Shown one piece after another: positions 24,391 to 32,901 of a DNA stretch of 39,289 bases. Below the pieces are notes generated by a model. That model saw nothing but the letters and a program-made list of their open reading frames with translations. It had not been told where the DNA came from and made no database searches. Location: positions 1 to 39,289 of the forward strand of contig CAADTZ010000108.1 in NCBI GenBank assembly GCA_900752015.1, in the 5' to 3' direction. The translations under genes and the position numbers were made by a program. This stretch comes from an uncultured Collinsella sp. GTDB lineage: Bacteria; Actinomycetota; Coriobacteriia; Coriobacteriales; Coriobacteriaceae. How positions within the stretch are numbered: the stretch's first letter is position 1; each line of letters starts with the position of its first letter.

Positions 24391-25797
24391 CTACTCTGTG
24401 GTATCTTCGTCCTCGGCAAGTTGGGGGAACACGGCGTCCTTGGGCATGGTGACCTTCGTCAGCGAGGTGAGCTTTTTGCTCAATGCCGTGTCCGTCTTGA
24501 CCAGGTCGCTGAGCGTCACGATCTTGTAGCCGTCGGCAATGAGGCCGTCGATAATCTGCGGCAGCGCCTCGAGCGTCTGCTCGGCGCATTCGTCTCTATC
24601 GGTGAGCAGCACGATATTGCCCGGCGTCACCGAATCGAGCACCGTCGAGACCTGCTCGTCGGCACCGTTTAGCAGCCAGTAGCCCGAGTCAATATTCCAC
24701 GAGACCACGGCGGAGACCAGGTCCATCGCATCAATCCAGTTTTGCTCGTCAAAGGCAGCGTAGGGAGCACGCAGCAGCATCGTCTTCACGCCGGTCGCCG
24801 ACTTAATCGCATCGGTGCCTTTCGTGATCTGTTCGCGTACCGCCTCACGGTCCTGACCCTTGAGCGAATCGTCGCTGTAGCTGTTGGATCCGATCTCGCA
24901 CCCGGCATCGACAATCGCCTTGGCCGTGGCAGGCGAGGCCTCGGCCGCATCGCCCGAAAGGAAGAACGTCGCGGTGACGCCCTTTTCCTTGAGCACCTGC
25001 AAGATCTGTTTGGTGGCACCGCTCGGACCCTCGTCAAACGTCAGCGCCACGTACTTTTCGTTGCCCTTGGGCGCCACGCTGGCGCACGCAACAACGCAAT
25101 CGGTGGCGGGCACAACCTCGCCGCGGTCCTGTGTCTTGCCCGACTGCTCACCAACCCACACCTCGGAGCGGCCCTGGACACCCCATGTCTGCACATACTC
25201 GATAGCGCCCGTGCCCTCGACCTTAAGCTTGGGCTCGATAACCGTAGCCTGAACCTCGTGCTTCTCGTAGGTGTTACGGCCATCCTTGACCGTCACCTTC
25301 TCGCCGCCCTCAAGTTCGCGGCTATCCCATTTGCCCTGTTTCACGCGCTTGCCGTCGACCTTCACCGACAGCTTTTCGCCCCCATGGCGCTTGAGCACGC
25401 TGTCATCGACGGCCAACAGGTCGCCTGCGTCGTAGGTGTCAGTCAACTCCTGGTCGTCGATGAGATTCTGCAGCGTAGAGCCCACGCGCACCGCGGTCTT
25501 CTGGCCGTTGAGCTCCACGTCCACACTGCGGTTGACGTAACCCACGACGGCGGCGATAAACAGCACGAGCGCGCAACCCACGGCGATGAGCGCGTAGGGC
25601 AGGCGAGACGAACGACGGGGCGTACGGCTGTTGCCGATGCGCGCACTGCGATCGCTAAACCCGCGGCTATGGTTGAGGTACATCGCGCCGGGCTTACGGC
25701 GACGCTTGCGCTGACCGCTGGGCAGCTGCCCCAGGTCGCGGCGCGCCGTCGGACGCGCACCCGAACGCCCGTTTAAGTTGGATCCGTTTTGGCGCAT
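24391..25797 (-). CDS. NodB-fold polysaccharide deacetylase-like protein, metal ligands lost
   Basis: 468 residues: basic cytoplasmic start, TM helix at about 67-88, an external region (about 92-235) resembling DUF348/G5-type modules, and a NodB domain (about 245-435). The family's metal ligands are replaced: TFDDGP reads TFDEGP (253-258), the H-S/T-x-x-H motif reads NSYSD (305-309), and LLHD reads LLTD (397-400). The LRAPY motif (342-346) and the overall fold pattern remain. Known deacetylases need Asp-His-His for zinc, so this one is probably inactive as such and may bind glycans or have changed chemistry. ATG 25797 follows GGGAGGG. Monocistronic. Confidence 0.83.
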   Translation of the reverse strand: MRQNGSNLNGRSGARPTARRDLGQLPSGQRKRRRKPGAMYLNHSRGFSDRSARIGNSRTPRRSSRLPYALIAVGCALVLFIAAVVGYVNRSVDVELNGQKTAVRVGSTLQNLIDDQELTDTYDAGDLLAVDDSVLKRHGGEKLSVKVDGKRVKQGKWDSRELEGGEKVTVKDGRNTYEKHEVQATVIEPKLKVEGTGAIEYVQTWGVQGRSEVWVGEQSGKTQDRGEVVPATDCVVACASVAPKGNEKYVALTFDEGPSGATKQILQVLKEKGVTATFFLSGDAAEASPATAKAIVDAGCEIGSNSYSDDSLKGQDREAVREQITKGTDAIKSATGVKTMLLRAPYAAFDEQNWIDAMDLVSAVVSWNIDSGYWLLNGADEQVSTVLDSVTPGNIVLLTDRDECAEQTLEALPQIIDGLIADGYKIVTLSDLVKTDTALSKKLTSLTKVTMPKDAVFPQLAEDEDTTE

Positions 25798-25818
25798 GTG
25801 CCCTCCCCCATAAACACA

Positions 25819-25848
25819 GCAAGCCGGAGCAACAGGTCTCCGGCTTGC
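25819..25848 (-). terminator. Terminator of the YtxH/PRC operon
   Basis: GCAAGCCGGAG and CTCCGGCTTGC form a perfect 11-bp stem with an 8-nt loop. On the minus strand TGTGTTTAT follows, a weak T-rich tail. It lies 21 nt after the PRC-barrel gene. Confidence 0.65.
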
Positions 25849-25869
25849 CTCCCATCATTTGGTACGTCG

Positions 25870-26625
25870 CTATTTTGTAGCTTTTGACGAGCCTCCGCTC
25901 GCCTTTTGGTATTCGTCCTTAAAGGCCTTGAACATGCCGCGCGTCTTGCCGAGCTGCTTGCCCAGCGCGCGACTGCCCTTGTCCACGGCAACCGATCCCT
26001 TGTCGTCGAGCACCTTGGCTCCCTTTTTGACCTTGTCGCCCACCACGACGCTGGCCTCGGCGGCCTTGGCAGCCGCACCGCCCGAATACCCGAGCGACTT
26101 GACCTCGTCTGAGACGACCATCGCGCCGTTCTCGTAGCCGCGCAGCATCGTCGGCGGCACCTGCGTGTCACCAACCAAAACACTCGAAGCAGCACCGGCG
26201 GTCACATAGAATGCCTGCACGATGCCCGAGCGTGGCTTGAACTCAACGTCCGAGCAATAGCCCACGACGTCGCCCGATTCCGTGCGCACGTCCATACCGA
26301 CCCAGATGATGCAATCGTCCAGGTTGATGTCGAGGCGCTTGGCGGCGGTGGCATCGTACGTGCCTTTGACGTCATCGACCGCAATGGCGCCCTCGTAGAC
26401 ACCAATGGCGTCGAGCGCTACGAATCGGTCGGGGCGCTCGATCATGCCCGCGATATCGGACTGGCGGACCATAAAGCCGACCACGCGCGTACCGCCCGGG
26501 GTAAAGACCGGAAAGTGAATCTTTCCGAGCTTTTTAGGGCTGCGCGGCGTGCCGTCCTTTTTGGTGCGCTTGTCCTCGGTAGGCTTGCGATAGATCTTGG
26601 CGCCGACAAAATCCCCGGCGCGCAT
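25870..26625 (-). CDS. PRC-barrel domain protein
   Basis: 251 residues, soluble. Two PRC-barrel-like parts are visible: one near 1-80 (GAKIYRKP, LGKIHFPVF, VVGFMVRQSDIAGM) and one near 95-170 (DDCIIWVGMDVRTESGDVVGYCSDVEF). The C-terminal third is Lys/Gly/Ala-rich and amphipathic (VVVGDKVKKGAKVLDD and following). PRC barrels often bind RNA, proteins or photosynthetic parts; the role here is unknown. Its ATG overlaps the stop of the YtxH gene by one base (TAATG), so the two are translated together. Together with the membrane-anchored YtxH protein a stress or envelope role is plausible but unproven. Confidence 0.75.
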   Translation of the reverse strand: MRAGDFVGAKIYRKPTEDKRTKKDGTPRSPKKLGKIHFPVFTPGGTRVVGFMVRQSDIAGMIERPDRFVALDAIGVYEGAIAVDDVKGTYDATAAKRLDINLDDCIIWVGMDVRTESGDVVGYCSDVEFKPRSGIVQAFYVTAGAASSVLVGDTQVPPTMLRGYENGAMVVSDEVKSLGYSGGAAAKAAEASVVVGDKVKKGAKVLDDKGSVAVDKGSRALGKQLGKTRGMFKAFKDEYQKASGGSSKATK

Positions 26626-27014
26626 TATGCCTCGGTCGAGGGCTCCGCAGCCTCGGTATCAGCCTCGACGGCGTTTTCGACCACGACGTCGGCGGCAGGC
26701 GTCACGTTGCCGCCCGAAATGGCGTCGTTGAGCTGCTCGCGCAGCTGGTCCATGCGCTCGCGGGCCAGGTCGACCTTGGCGCGCAGGTCGTCGGTCTTGG
26801 CGTCGACCATCGGGCCAAAGTCATTCACCGCAGCACGAGCCTCCTCGGCGCCGTGCTCGTAGGTGTCGCGCATATTGTCCCAGGCGTCGTTGGCGATATC
26901 GGCAGCCATGGCGCGGGTCTCGGCGCCCGAGCGCGGGGCCAGAGCAACGCCGACAATAGCGCCGGCAGCGGCACCAAAAAGTGCGCCGGAGACAAAGCTG
27001 AAAGTCTTACCCAT
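26625..27014 (-). CDS. YtxH-domain membrane protein
   Basis: 129 residues from ATG 27014. A glycine/alanine-rich TM helix stands near the N-terminus (FVSGALFGAAAGAIVGVALAP) followed by the RSGAETR motif typical of YtxH/GvpP-like proteins. Then comes a long charged helix, probably coiled coil (about 45-100), and an acidic Ala/Glu/Val tail. GAGAGG lies 7 nt before ATG 27014; ATG 27020 is too close to it. YtxH proteins in Bacillus are general stress proteins. It is the first gene of the two-gene operon with the PRC-barrel protein. Confidence 0.82.
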   Translation of the reverse strand: MGKTFSFVSGALFGAAAGAIVGVALAPRSGAETRAMAADIANDAWDNMRDTYEHGAEEARAAVNDFGPMVDAKTDDLRAKVDLARERMDQLREQLNDAISGGNVTPAADVVVENAVEADTEAAEPSTEA

Positions 27015-27066
27015 GATCATTCCTCTCCTGCGGGCACGTCGGTGCCCACCGTTTGAATGCTGTCCA

Positions 27067-27072
27067 TTATAC
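27067..27072 (-). promoter_or_regulatory. -10 element of the YtxH/PRC operon promoter
   Basis: A perfect TATAAT on the minus strand, preceded by GGG, lies 53 nt upstream of ATG 27014. No good -35 is found 17 bp upstream (AGCGGC), so it may need an activator or another sigma factor. Confidence 0.5.
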
Positions 27073-27150
27073 CCGCAGCGCATCACTTGCCGCTCCGCTC
27101 ATCTGCGTACGGCAAAGGCGCAGGTACGTGATGGTGATAAACGCGTAGGC

Positions 27151-27984
27151 CTACTCCTGGGGCATAGCCGGCATGGCCGCCGTGGCACCCGGGTCCTCGC
27201 CGGCACCGTCCACGAGCGGCAGGCTGCCCTCATGCGCAGGTCCTGCCGGAACCGTCGCCGCACCGCCAAAGACGGCCGCGGGGGCCTCGTGGTTCTCGGC
27301 GACCGCGCCCTCGGTATCGATTGGCATCTGCGGCTCGTCGTCAAAGCTCGGGACGCCTTGGGGCTCCGCAGACTCGGGCTCAACGGGCGCCTCGGCAACG
27401 GGCTCAGTGTCGGCGTCGGCAGGAGCGTCGCCCTCGGGCACATCCTCGGCCACGTCCTCGCCGCTCGCAGCGGCAACGGCCTCGTGCGGGTCCTTGCCCT
27501 CGGCCTCGGCACGCAGGCCCAGCACCAGGTTGCGCAGGCCCGCGACCGTGCCTTCCACGTCGGGGGCCGGCTGGTCGGCGTGCAGGTACGCCCAATCCAT
27601 CATAAAGGTCGCCGACGACAGCGCGCCGATGGCCAACGCGTCATCGGGACACGAAAGCTCAACCTCAAAGACACGCTCGTCATGCTCGCTCACGCGCGTG
27701 CGACCGCACGAAATGCTGCCGGCAAGACCGGTCTCGTTCATGAGCTCGACCGTCACGTGCTCCAGCAGGTGGCAAAGCTCGGTCTGGCCCATGCAGTCCT
27801 GGAACTCGCGACCCGAATCGCCCAGGCACAGATGCTTGGCAATCGCGGGCACCAGGTAGTACACGCGCGCCGTGGCCTCGATATCCTCCGAGGTCATGAG
27901 CGGCATACCGGGGTTCACCAGCACGTGCGCGCAAATCTTGTCCTCGCTGACGGTGACCTTAAGGATGTTGAACAGGCCTGCCAT
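27151..27984 (-). CDS. Protein with cyanophycin-synthetase-like N-terminal domain
   Basis: 277 residues. The first 135 are well structured and include ELCHLLEHVTVELMNETG (69-86), which resembles the GHxIEHVALELQ motif in the N-terminal domain of cyanophycin synthetase. No ATP-grasp or Mur-ligase domain follows; instead a 140-residue acidic, Ala/Pro/Glu-rich tail runs to the end, probably disordered. Similarity is judged by eye from one motif, so homology needs a profile search. GGGGAG precedes the ATG, and the CorC gene ends 24 nt upstream, so the two are co-transcribed. Confidence 0.7.
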   Translation of the reverse strand: MAGLFNILKVTVSEDKICAHVLVNPGMPLMTSEDIEATARVYYLVPAIAKHLCLGDSGREFQDCMGQTELCHLLEHVTVELMNETGLAGSISCGRTRVSEHDERVFEVELSCPDDALAIGALSSATFMMDWAYLHADQPAPDVEGTVAGLRNLVLGLRAEAEGKDPHEAVAAASGEDVAEDVPEGDAPADADTEPVAEAPVEPESAEPQGVPSFDDEPQMPIDTEGAVAENHEAPAAVFGGAATVPAGPAHEGSLPLVDGAGEDPGATAAMPAMPQE

Positions 27985-28008
27985 AACTCTCCCCTACTCG
28001 TCCTTGCC

Positions 28009-29382
28009 CTACTCGTCGCCATCGTGCGGATCCGCAGAGCCCGCACCCGACGCCGCCGGCTTCTCTGCCGAAGACTCGGAATCCTTCTTATCGGTTTCGG
28101 CCGGAGCGATCACGCGAATGAGCGAGATGCGCTGGCCACGCATCGACTGTACCTTGAACTTGTACCCTGCGACCTCAAACACCTCTCCGATGTCGGGCAC
28201 CGAGTCGCAAAGCTCCAAAATCCAGCCGGCGATGGTCTCATAATCATCGCTTTCCTCGAGCGGCCAACCAAGCTCAATCGCGTCATCGCACGAAAAACGC
28301 CCATCGACGAGCCACTCGCGACGCGAAAGGCGCGTGAGGTACTTGTTGTCGGGGTCGAACTCGTCCTCGATTTCGCCGACGATCTCCTCGACGATGTCCT
28401 CGATGGTGATGATGCCGGCCGTGCCGCCGTACTCGTCCACGACGACCACGATCTGGTCGTGCGAGGTCTGCATCTCGGACAGCAGCGGCAGGATGTCCTT
28501 GGTATCGGGCACAAAGGTGGCGTCGCGCAAAAAGCCGGCGATGGGCTGGTCGCCCTTGCCGTCGAGCGCGGGCTGGATCAGGTCCTTGATGTGCGCGATG
28601 CCCGCGACGTTGTCGGGATCCTCGTGGTAGACGGGGATGCGGCTGAAGCCGGTCTGGCGCATGGTGGACAGCACGTCGGCGACCGTCTCGTCGTCCTCGC
28701 ACATGGTGGTGTCCACGCGCGGCACCATGACCTCGCGAGCCACGGTGTCACCCAGGTCGAAGATCTCGTGGATCATGCGCTTTTCCTCGTCGAGCAGGTC
28801 ATCCTGCTCCGAGACCATGTACTTGATCTCTTCCTCCGAGACGTTCTGGCGGTCGTCGGCGCTCTTGATGCGCAGGATACGGGCCAGGCCGTCGGAGCAG
28901 GCGCCGGTCAGCCACACGAGCGGGCGGGCGATCTTTTGGAACACGGAGAGCGGTCCCACGACCTGCTTGGATACGCCCTCGGCGTTAGCGAGGCCGATGC
29001 GCTTGGGCACGAGCTCGCCGATCACGATGGACACAAAGGCGACGGCGACGGTGATGATGACCGGCGCCAGGCCGCGCGCGATGGCGGAAAGCGGCGCGAT
29101 GCCAAAGCTCATGAGCCATGTGGCAAGCGGGTCGGACAGGCTCGTCGAGGCGACGGCGGATGAGGCAAAGCCCACGAGCGTGATGGCGACCTGGATGGTG
29201 GCGAGCAGCTGATCGGAGTCGGCGGCGAGCTGGACGGCGCGCTCGGCGCGCTTATCGCCCTCCTCGGCATCGTGCTCCAACACGGCGCGCTTAGCCGTGG
29301 TAAGAGCCATCTCGGACATGGAGAAGTAGCCGTTGATGAGGGTCAAAACGAGGGTGGTAATAAGGGAGATGGTTATGTCCAT
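28009..29382 (-). CDS. CorC/CNNM family (hemolysin C-like) membrane protein
   Basis: 457 residues in the order DUF21/CNNM membrane domain (about 1-185, four helices, with FSMSEMALTTAKR near the start and GELVPKRIGLANAE), CBS pair (about 205-335) and CorC_HlyC domain (about 345-435). Bacterial CNNM/CorC proteins are linked to Mg2+ export and Co2+ resistance and bind ATP/Mg2+ through the CBS pair. The acidic tail is low in complexity. It is the first gene of an operon with the cyanophycin-synthetase-like protein. The ribosome binding site before ATG 29382 is weak. Mg2+ transport is a family-level inference. Confidence 0.9.
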   Translation of the reverse strand: MDITISLITTLVLTLINGYFSMSEMALTTAKRAVLEHDAEEGDKRAERAVQLAADSDQLLATIQVAITLVGFASSAVASTSLSDPLATWLMSFGIAPLSAIARGLAPVIITVAVAFVSIVIGELVPKRIGLANAEGVSKQVVGPLSVFQKIARPLVWLTGACSDGLARILRIKSADDRQNVSEEEIKYMVSEQDDLLDEEKRMIHEIFDLGDTVAREVMVPRVDTTMCEDDETVADVLSTMRQTGFSRIPVYHEDPDNVAGIAHIKDLIQPALDGKGDQPIAGFLRDATFVPDTKDILPLLSEMQTSHDQIVVVVDEYGGTAGIITIEDIVEEIVGEIEDEFDPDNKYLTRLSRREWLVDGRFSCDDAIELGWPLEESDDYETIAGWILELCDSVPDIGEVFEVAGYKFKVQSMRGQRISLIRVIAPAETDKKDSESSAEKPAASGAGSADPHDGDE

Positions 29383-29488
29383 CGGGAGTTTCTCGAACCT
29401 CCAAGATTCGGGACGTCAGGGTAAAACGTTGATGGCGGATACGGCAATTGCGCCGGCGCCCGCGCGAGCGGGGCCGTGGGCGCGGTCG

Positions 29489-30172
29489 CTAGATTACGAA
29501 GAGGATCACCGCCATGAACTGGAAGATGCTGCCAGCGAGCACCCACAAGTGGAAAACACTGTGCAGATAGCGCACGTTTTTGGCGATATAGAACGGCACG
29601 CCCACGGTATAGCACACGCCGCCGACGGCGAGCAGGGCAAGCGCGACGGGGTTCAGCAGCGCCACGAGCTCGGGCAGCTTAAAGACGACGAGCCAGCCCA
29701 TCAGCAGGTAGACCAGGCCGCTTACCCAGTGCGGCTGACGCTCGCGCAAAAAGCACTCGAGCGCAATGCCGATAATGGCGATGGCCCATACGGCAAAGAA
29801 CAGCGCAGGGCCGCCGTCGTTTGCAAGCGTGATGAGGCAAAACGGCGTATAGCTGCCGGCTATGAGCAGGTAGATGCAGCTGTGGTCGATGATGCGAAAC
29901 ACGCGCTTGGCGCGCGCGGGCTGAATCGCGTGGTAGAGCGTGGAGGCTAGGTATTCGAGGATAATGCTAACGCCATAGACAATCGCCGCGGCCATGTGAG
30001 CCGGGCCTCCGCCGCGCAGGGCGGCGAATACGATCAGGAGCACCAGGCCCGCGATACCCAGCAGGCAGCCGACACCATGGGTGACGGAGTTCATGATCTC
30101 CTCGCCCACCGTGTAGTGTGGAACGGCCGCGGTCTTGGGTCGCGGCTTAGAACTGTCGCTCGAATCGGACAT
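29489..30172 (-). CDS. trhA: TrhA/hemolysin III family membrane protein (PAQR-like)
   Basis: 227 residues with seven TM helices. The family's conserved His and Asp/Ser residues are present: EEIMNSVTHGVG near the start, YLASTLYHA, IDHSCIYLLIAGSYTPF in the middle, and HSVFHLWVLAGSIFQF at the end. PAQR-type hydrolases use three His for zinc. In E. coli the homologue affects membrane energy and lipid homeostasis. The frame opens at a TTG (30190); ATG 30172 follows GGAGG by 11 nt and is the better start. Monocistronic, with a GC-rich spacer to the CorC gene. Confidence 0.88.
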   Translation of the reverse strand: MSDSSDSSKPRPKTAAVPHYTVGEEIMNSVTHGVGCLLGIAGLVLLIVFAALRGGGPAHMAAAIVYGVSIILEYLASTLYHAIQPARAKRVFRIIDHSCIYLLIAGSYTPFCLITLANDGGPALFFAVWAIAIIGIALECFLRERQPHWVSGLVYLLMGWLVVFKLPELVALLNPVALALLAVGGVCYTVGVPFYIAKNVRYLHSVFHLWVLAGSIFQFMAVILFVI

Positions 30173-30278
30173 GCCGGTTACATCCTCCAACGTAAAGAGT
30201 TCTCAACACTATATCAAAGCGTCTAGGTACGTGCGAAATTTGCACCATACGTGACCCTTTGTTTACCCATTCTTTGCC

Positions 30279-30338
30279 TGTTGACGCATCAACGGCGAAC
30301 GTCCATAATGCGCTTGCATTAAATGTTGATGTATTAAC
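30279..30338 (+). promoter_or_regulatory. Promoter and paired operators of the alpha/beta hydrolase gene
   Basis: TTGACG (30281-30286) and CATAAT (30304-30309), 17 bp apart, match the sigma-70-type consensus 5/6 each. TGTTGACGCATCAAC (30279-30293) and TGTTGATGTATTAAC (30324-30338) are 12/15 identical near-palindromes 45 bp apart; one covers the -35, the other lies just past the start site. This strongly suggests repression by a dimeric regulator. Confidence 0.65.
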
Positions 30339-30358
30339 ATCTTATAGGAGAATACCGC

Positions 30359-31324
30359 ATGGCTCAAAACGCACGTTCCCATCGAAAGCTCAAGATAGCC
30401 GGCATCGTTGCGCTGGTGGTTGTCGTTGCGCTGCTCGGATTTGCCGGCAACTTTTTGTTTGACTTTGCCCTGAACCCCCAAGCGCCGTACACCATGAAGA
30501 TGATGCAGGATAGCAAGAACGACAAAGAAGGTGAGCAGCCGGATGCCGAGGACACCGAGGCGCGGGCGTGGTTTAAAGAGAATCGCGAGAGCAGCAGCCT
30601 CACCGCAGATGACGGAACCGAGCTTGCCGCTTGGTATTTTGCTGCGTCGGAGAGCACGCACGACTACGCTGTCTGCCTCCATGGATATACCAACGAGCCC
30701 ATCGGCATGGCCCGATACGTCAAGCGATTCCACGACCGCGGCATGAACGTACTCGCACCCGCCGCCCGCGCCCACGAGCGCTCCGGCGGCGACTATATCG
30801 GCATGGGCTGGCCCGAGCGCCTCGACATCGTCGCATGGATCGAGCGAATCGTTCAGGCTGACCCCGAGGCGCGCATCCTGGTCTTTGGCGAGTCGATGGG
30901 CGCGGCGACCGCCATGAACGTCGCGGGGGAATCTCTGCCCGCAAACGTGAAATGCATTATCGAGGACTGCGGTTATACGAGTGCTTGGGACGAGTTTTCT
31001 CTGCAGCTCAAGGACGTGTTCGGCCTGCCCAGTTTTCCCTTGCTCGATGTAGCAAACTTGGTGTGCAACGTGCGCGCGGGCTATGACTTTCATAAGGCGA
31101 GCAGTGTGGAGCAACTCAAACACGCGACGGTTCCCATGCTGTTTATCCACGGCGACCAGGACACCTTTGTGCCGTACGACATGCTCGACCAAAACTACGA
31201 CGCGTGCGCCAGCAAGGTCAAGCAAAAGCTCACCATCCATGGCGCCGCCCACGCCAAGAGCGCGCAGGTCGACCCCGAACTCTACTGGAACACGGTCGAC
31301 AACTTCCTCGACAAGAATTTTTAG
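30359..31324 (+). CDS. Membrane-anchored alpha/beta hydrolase
   Basis: 321 residues. One N-terminal TM helix (about 12-35) should leave the catalytic domain outside. The alpha/beta hydrolase triad is visible: nucleophile Ser179 in FGESMG, Asp268 in HGDQDTFVP and His298 in HGAAHAKS. The oxyanion region is CLHGYTNEP (107-115). It resembles the YqkD/BAAT-like esterase or acylaminoacyl-peptidase type; substrate unknown. AGGAG precedes ATG 30359. The gene stands alone with a strong promoter and two similar operators, so it is probably kept off until a signal appears. Confidence 0.9.
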   Translation: MAQNARSHRKLKIAGIVALVVVVALLGFAGNFLFDFALNPQAPYTMKMMQDSKNDKEGEQPDAEDTEARAWFKENRESSSLTADDGTELAAWYFAASESTHDYAVCLHGYTNEPIGMARYVKRFHDRGMNVLAPAARAHERSGGDYIGMGWPERLDIVAWIERIVQADPEARILVFGESMGAATAMNVAGESLPANVKCIIEDCGYTSAWDEFSLQLKDVFGLPSFPLLDVANLVCNVRAGYDFHKASSVEQLKHATVPMLFIHGDQDTFVPYDMLDQNYDACASKVKQKLTIHGAAHAKSAQVDPELYWNTVDNFLDKNF

Positions 31325-31401
31325 GCAAAAGCAACGTCTGAGGTTTTGTTGCCAAAAATCGGTTTGTAGTCGGCGGTATTCGATTTTTCACCGCACTTCT
31401 G

Positions 31402-31440
31402 AAAAGCCGCCCGCAAGCATTGGGCTCGTGGGCGGCTTTT
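31402..31440. terminator. Bidirectional terminator between hydrolase and DUF362 genes
   Basis: AAAAGCCGCCCGC and GTGGGCGGCTTTT form a 13-bp stem with one G-T pair and a 13-nt loop. Each strand ends in TTTT, so it can stop both convergent genes. Confidence 0.85.
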
Positions 31441-31487
31441 GCTCAAATTACGCTACAAAGGCGCTTATTTTGTCCAATAGCTAGGCG

Positions 31488-32693
31488 CTACTTGACCTCG
31501 ATGAGCTCATACTCGCTCGTGCCCAGGCCGATCTTTTCGGCGTGCGCGATGCACGCGCGCCAGTCGGTGTCGGGATGCGTGATGCAGAAGGGGTCGTGCG
31601 CCTGCTCGCCCTCCAGATGCTCGTGGTTATGCTCCATCTTGGCGGCGCTGTCGGTGAGCTCGGTGTTGGGCAGCGGCTCGGATGCCATGACGGCATCGGC
31701 GCAGGCCTGGTCGATGGCGACCGGGTCGAAGCTCGCGAACATGCCGATATCGTTGACGATAGGCGTATCGTTTTCGGGATGACAGTCGCAGTTGGGACTG
31801 ATGTCCATGGCAAGCGAGATGTGGAAGCTCGGGCGGCCGTCGACAACGGCCTTCGTATACTCGGCGATCTTGCAGTTGAGCACGTCGGCCGCGGCTTCAT
31901 AGCCGGGCTTGATGGCGTCCTGGTTGCACACGCCGATGCAGCGGCCGCAGCCCACGCAGCGATCGTGGTCGATGGCAGCGACGTGCACCGTGCGGGTGTT
32001 GCCGTTGACAAGCTCGCGCTCGCGGGTGTCGTCGAACGAGATAGCGTTGTGCGCGCAGATCTTTTCGCAGGCACGGCAGCCAATGCAGTGCTCGGTCGCG
32101 ACGTTCGGCTTGCCGGCGGCATGCTGCTCCATCTTGCCGGCACGGCTGCCGCCTCCCATGCCCAGGTTCTTCATGGCACCGCCAAAGCCGGCCTGCTCAT
32201 GTCCCTTAAAGTGGGTGAGGCTGATCACGATATCGGCATCCATGAGCGCCTGACCGATCTTGGCCTCGCGCACGTACTCGCCACCCTCGACCGGGACGAG
32301 TGCCTCGTCGGTGCCCTTGAGGCCGTCGGCGATGATGATCTGGCAACCCGTGGCATATGGGGTAAAACCGTTCTGGTAGGCGGTGTCGATGTGCTCGAGC
32401 GCGTTTTTGCGGCTACCCACATAGAGCGTGTTGCAGTCGGTGAGGAAGGGCTTGCCGCCCAGCTCCTTGACGACATCCGCGACGGCGCGGGCGTAGTTGG
32501 GGCGCAAAAAGCTCAGATTGCCCAGCTCGCCAAAGTGAATCTTGATGGCGACGAACTTGTTCTCAAAGTCGATCTGCTCGATACCGGCGTGACGGATGAG
32601 GCGCTTGAGTTTGTCGAGCTGGCTCTCGCGAGCATGCGTGCGCAGGTTGGTGAAGTACACCTTAGCGGGTGCTGCGGGTGCAGTTGCGGTCAT
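31488..32693 (-). CDS. DUF362 domain protein with two 4Fe-4S clusters
   Basis: 401 residues. A DUF362 domain (about 10-195 and again near 275-330) surrounds a ferredoxin-like insert with two CxxCxxCxxxC motifs: Cys203, 206, 209, 213 and Cys246, 249, 252, 256. HFKGHEQAGFGGAMKNLGMG (161-180) is the most typical DUF362 stretch. Members are found in anaerobes and are thought to carry electrons; the partner is unknown. The protein is soluble, with a His/Glu-rich part near the C-terminus (NHEHLEGEQAHDP). Monocistronic; convergent with the hydrolase gene. Confidence 0.88.
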   Translation of the reverse strand: MTATAPAAPAKVYFTNLRTHARESQLDKLKRLIRHAGIEQIDFENKFVAIKIHFGELGNLSFLRPNYARAVADVVKELGGKPFLTDCNTLYVGSRKNALEHIDTAYQNGFTPYATGCQIIIADGLKGTDEALVPVEGGEYVREAKIGQALMDADIVISLTHFKGHEQAGFGGAMKNLGMGGGSRAGKMEQHAAGKPNVATEHCIGCRACEKICAHNAISFDDTRERELVNGNTRTVHVAAIDHDRCVGCGRCIGVCNQDAIKPGYEAAADVLNCKIAEYTKAVVDGRPSFHISLAMDISPNCDCHPENDTPIVNDIGMFASFDPVAIDQACADAVMASEPLPNTELTDSAAKMEHNHEHLEGEQAHDPFCITHPDTDWRACIAHAEKIGLGTSEYELIEVK

Positions 32694-32779
32694 AGATCTA
32701 TCCCCTCGGTCTATATGGCGTTACAGACATAAGAGGATGGTACCAGTTAAAGCAGAGTTAAAGTCAAGCGCGACACCTT

Positions 32780-32804
32780 GTCATTGGGGACGTTCTTAAA
32801 TGAC
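32780..32804 (+). repeat. Stem-loop of the 13-nt-loop repeat family, copy 3
   Basis: GTCATT and AATGAC form a 6-bp stem around GGGGACGTTCTTA. It opens a composite repeat that runs to about 32902. Confidence 0.7.
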
Positions 32805-32843
32805 TAGTCGCAAGGGACACTCTTTCGCCGCCCGGCAGTTTGA

Positions 32844-32893
32844 GACAGTCCTTGCCAGCCCGGCCGGCGAGCCGACGAATGGCAAGGACTGTC
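32844..32893. repeat. 14-bp hairpin with GGCCGG-rich centre
   Basis: GACAGTCCTTGCCA (32844-32857) and its exact inverse (32880-32893) enclose 22 nt containing CCCGGCCGGC. It starts 9 nt past the permease stop at 32902 on the minus strand. A similar but less perfect hairpin is at about 36478-36527. Confidence 0.7.
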
Positions 32894-32901
32894 CCCGATG
32901 G

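Noticed and set aside
26863..29163. 766-codon plus-strand frame
   Set aside because: It runs antisense through four real minus-strand genes (YtxH, cyanophycin-like, CorC). Composition is Arg/His/Val-rich and no domain is visible.
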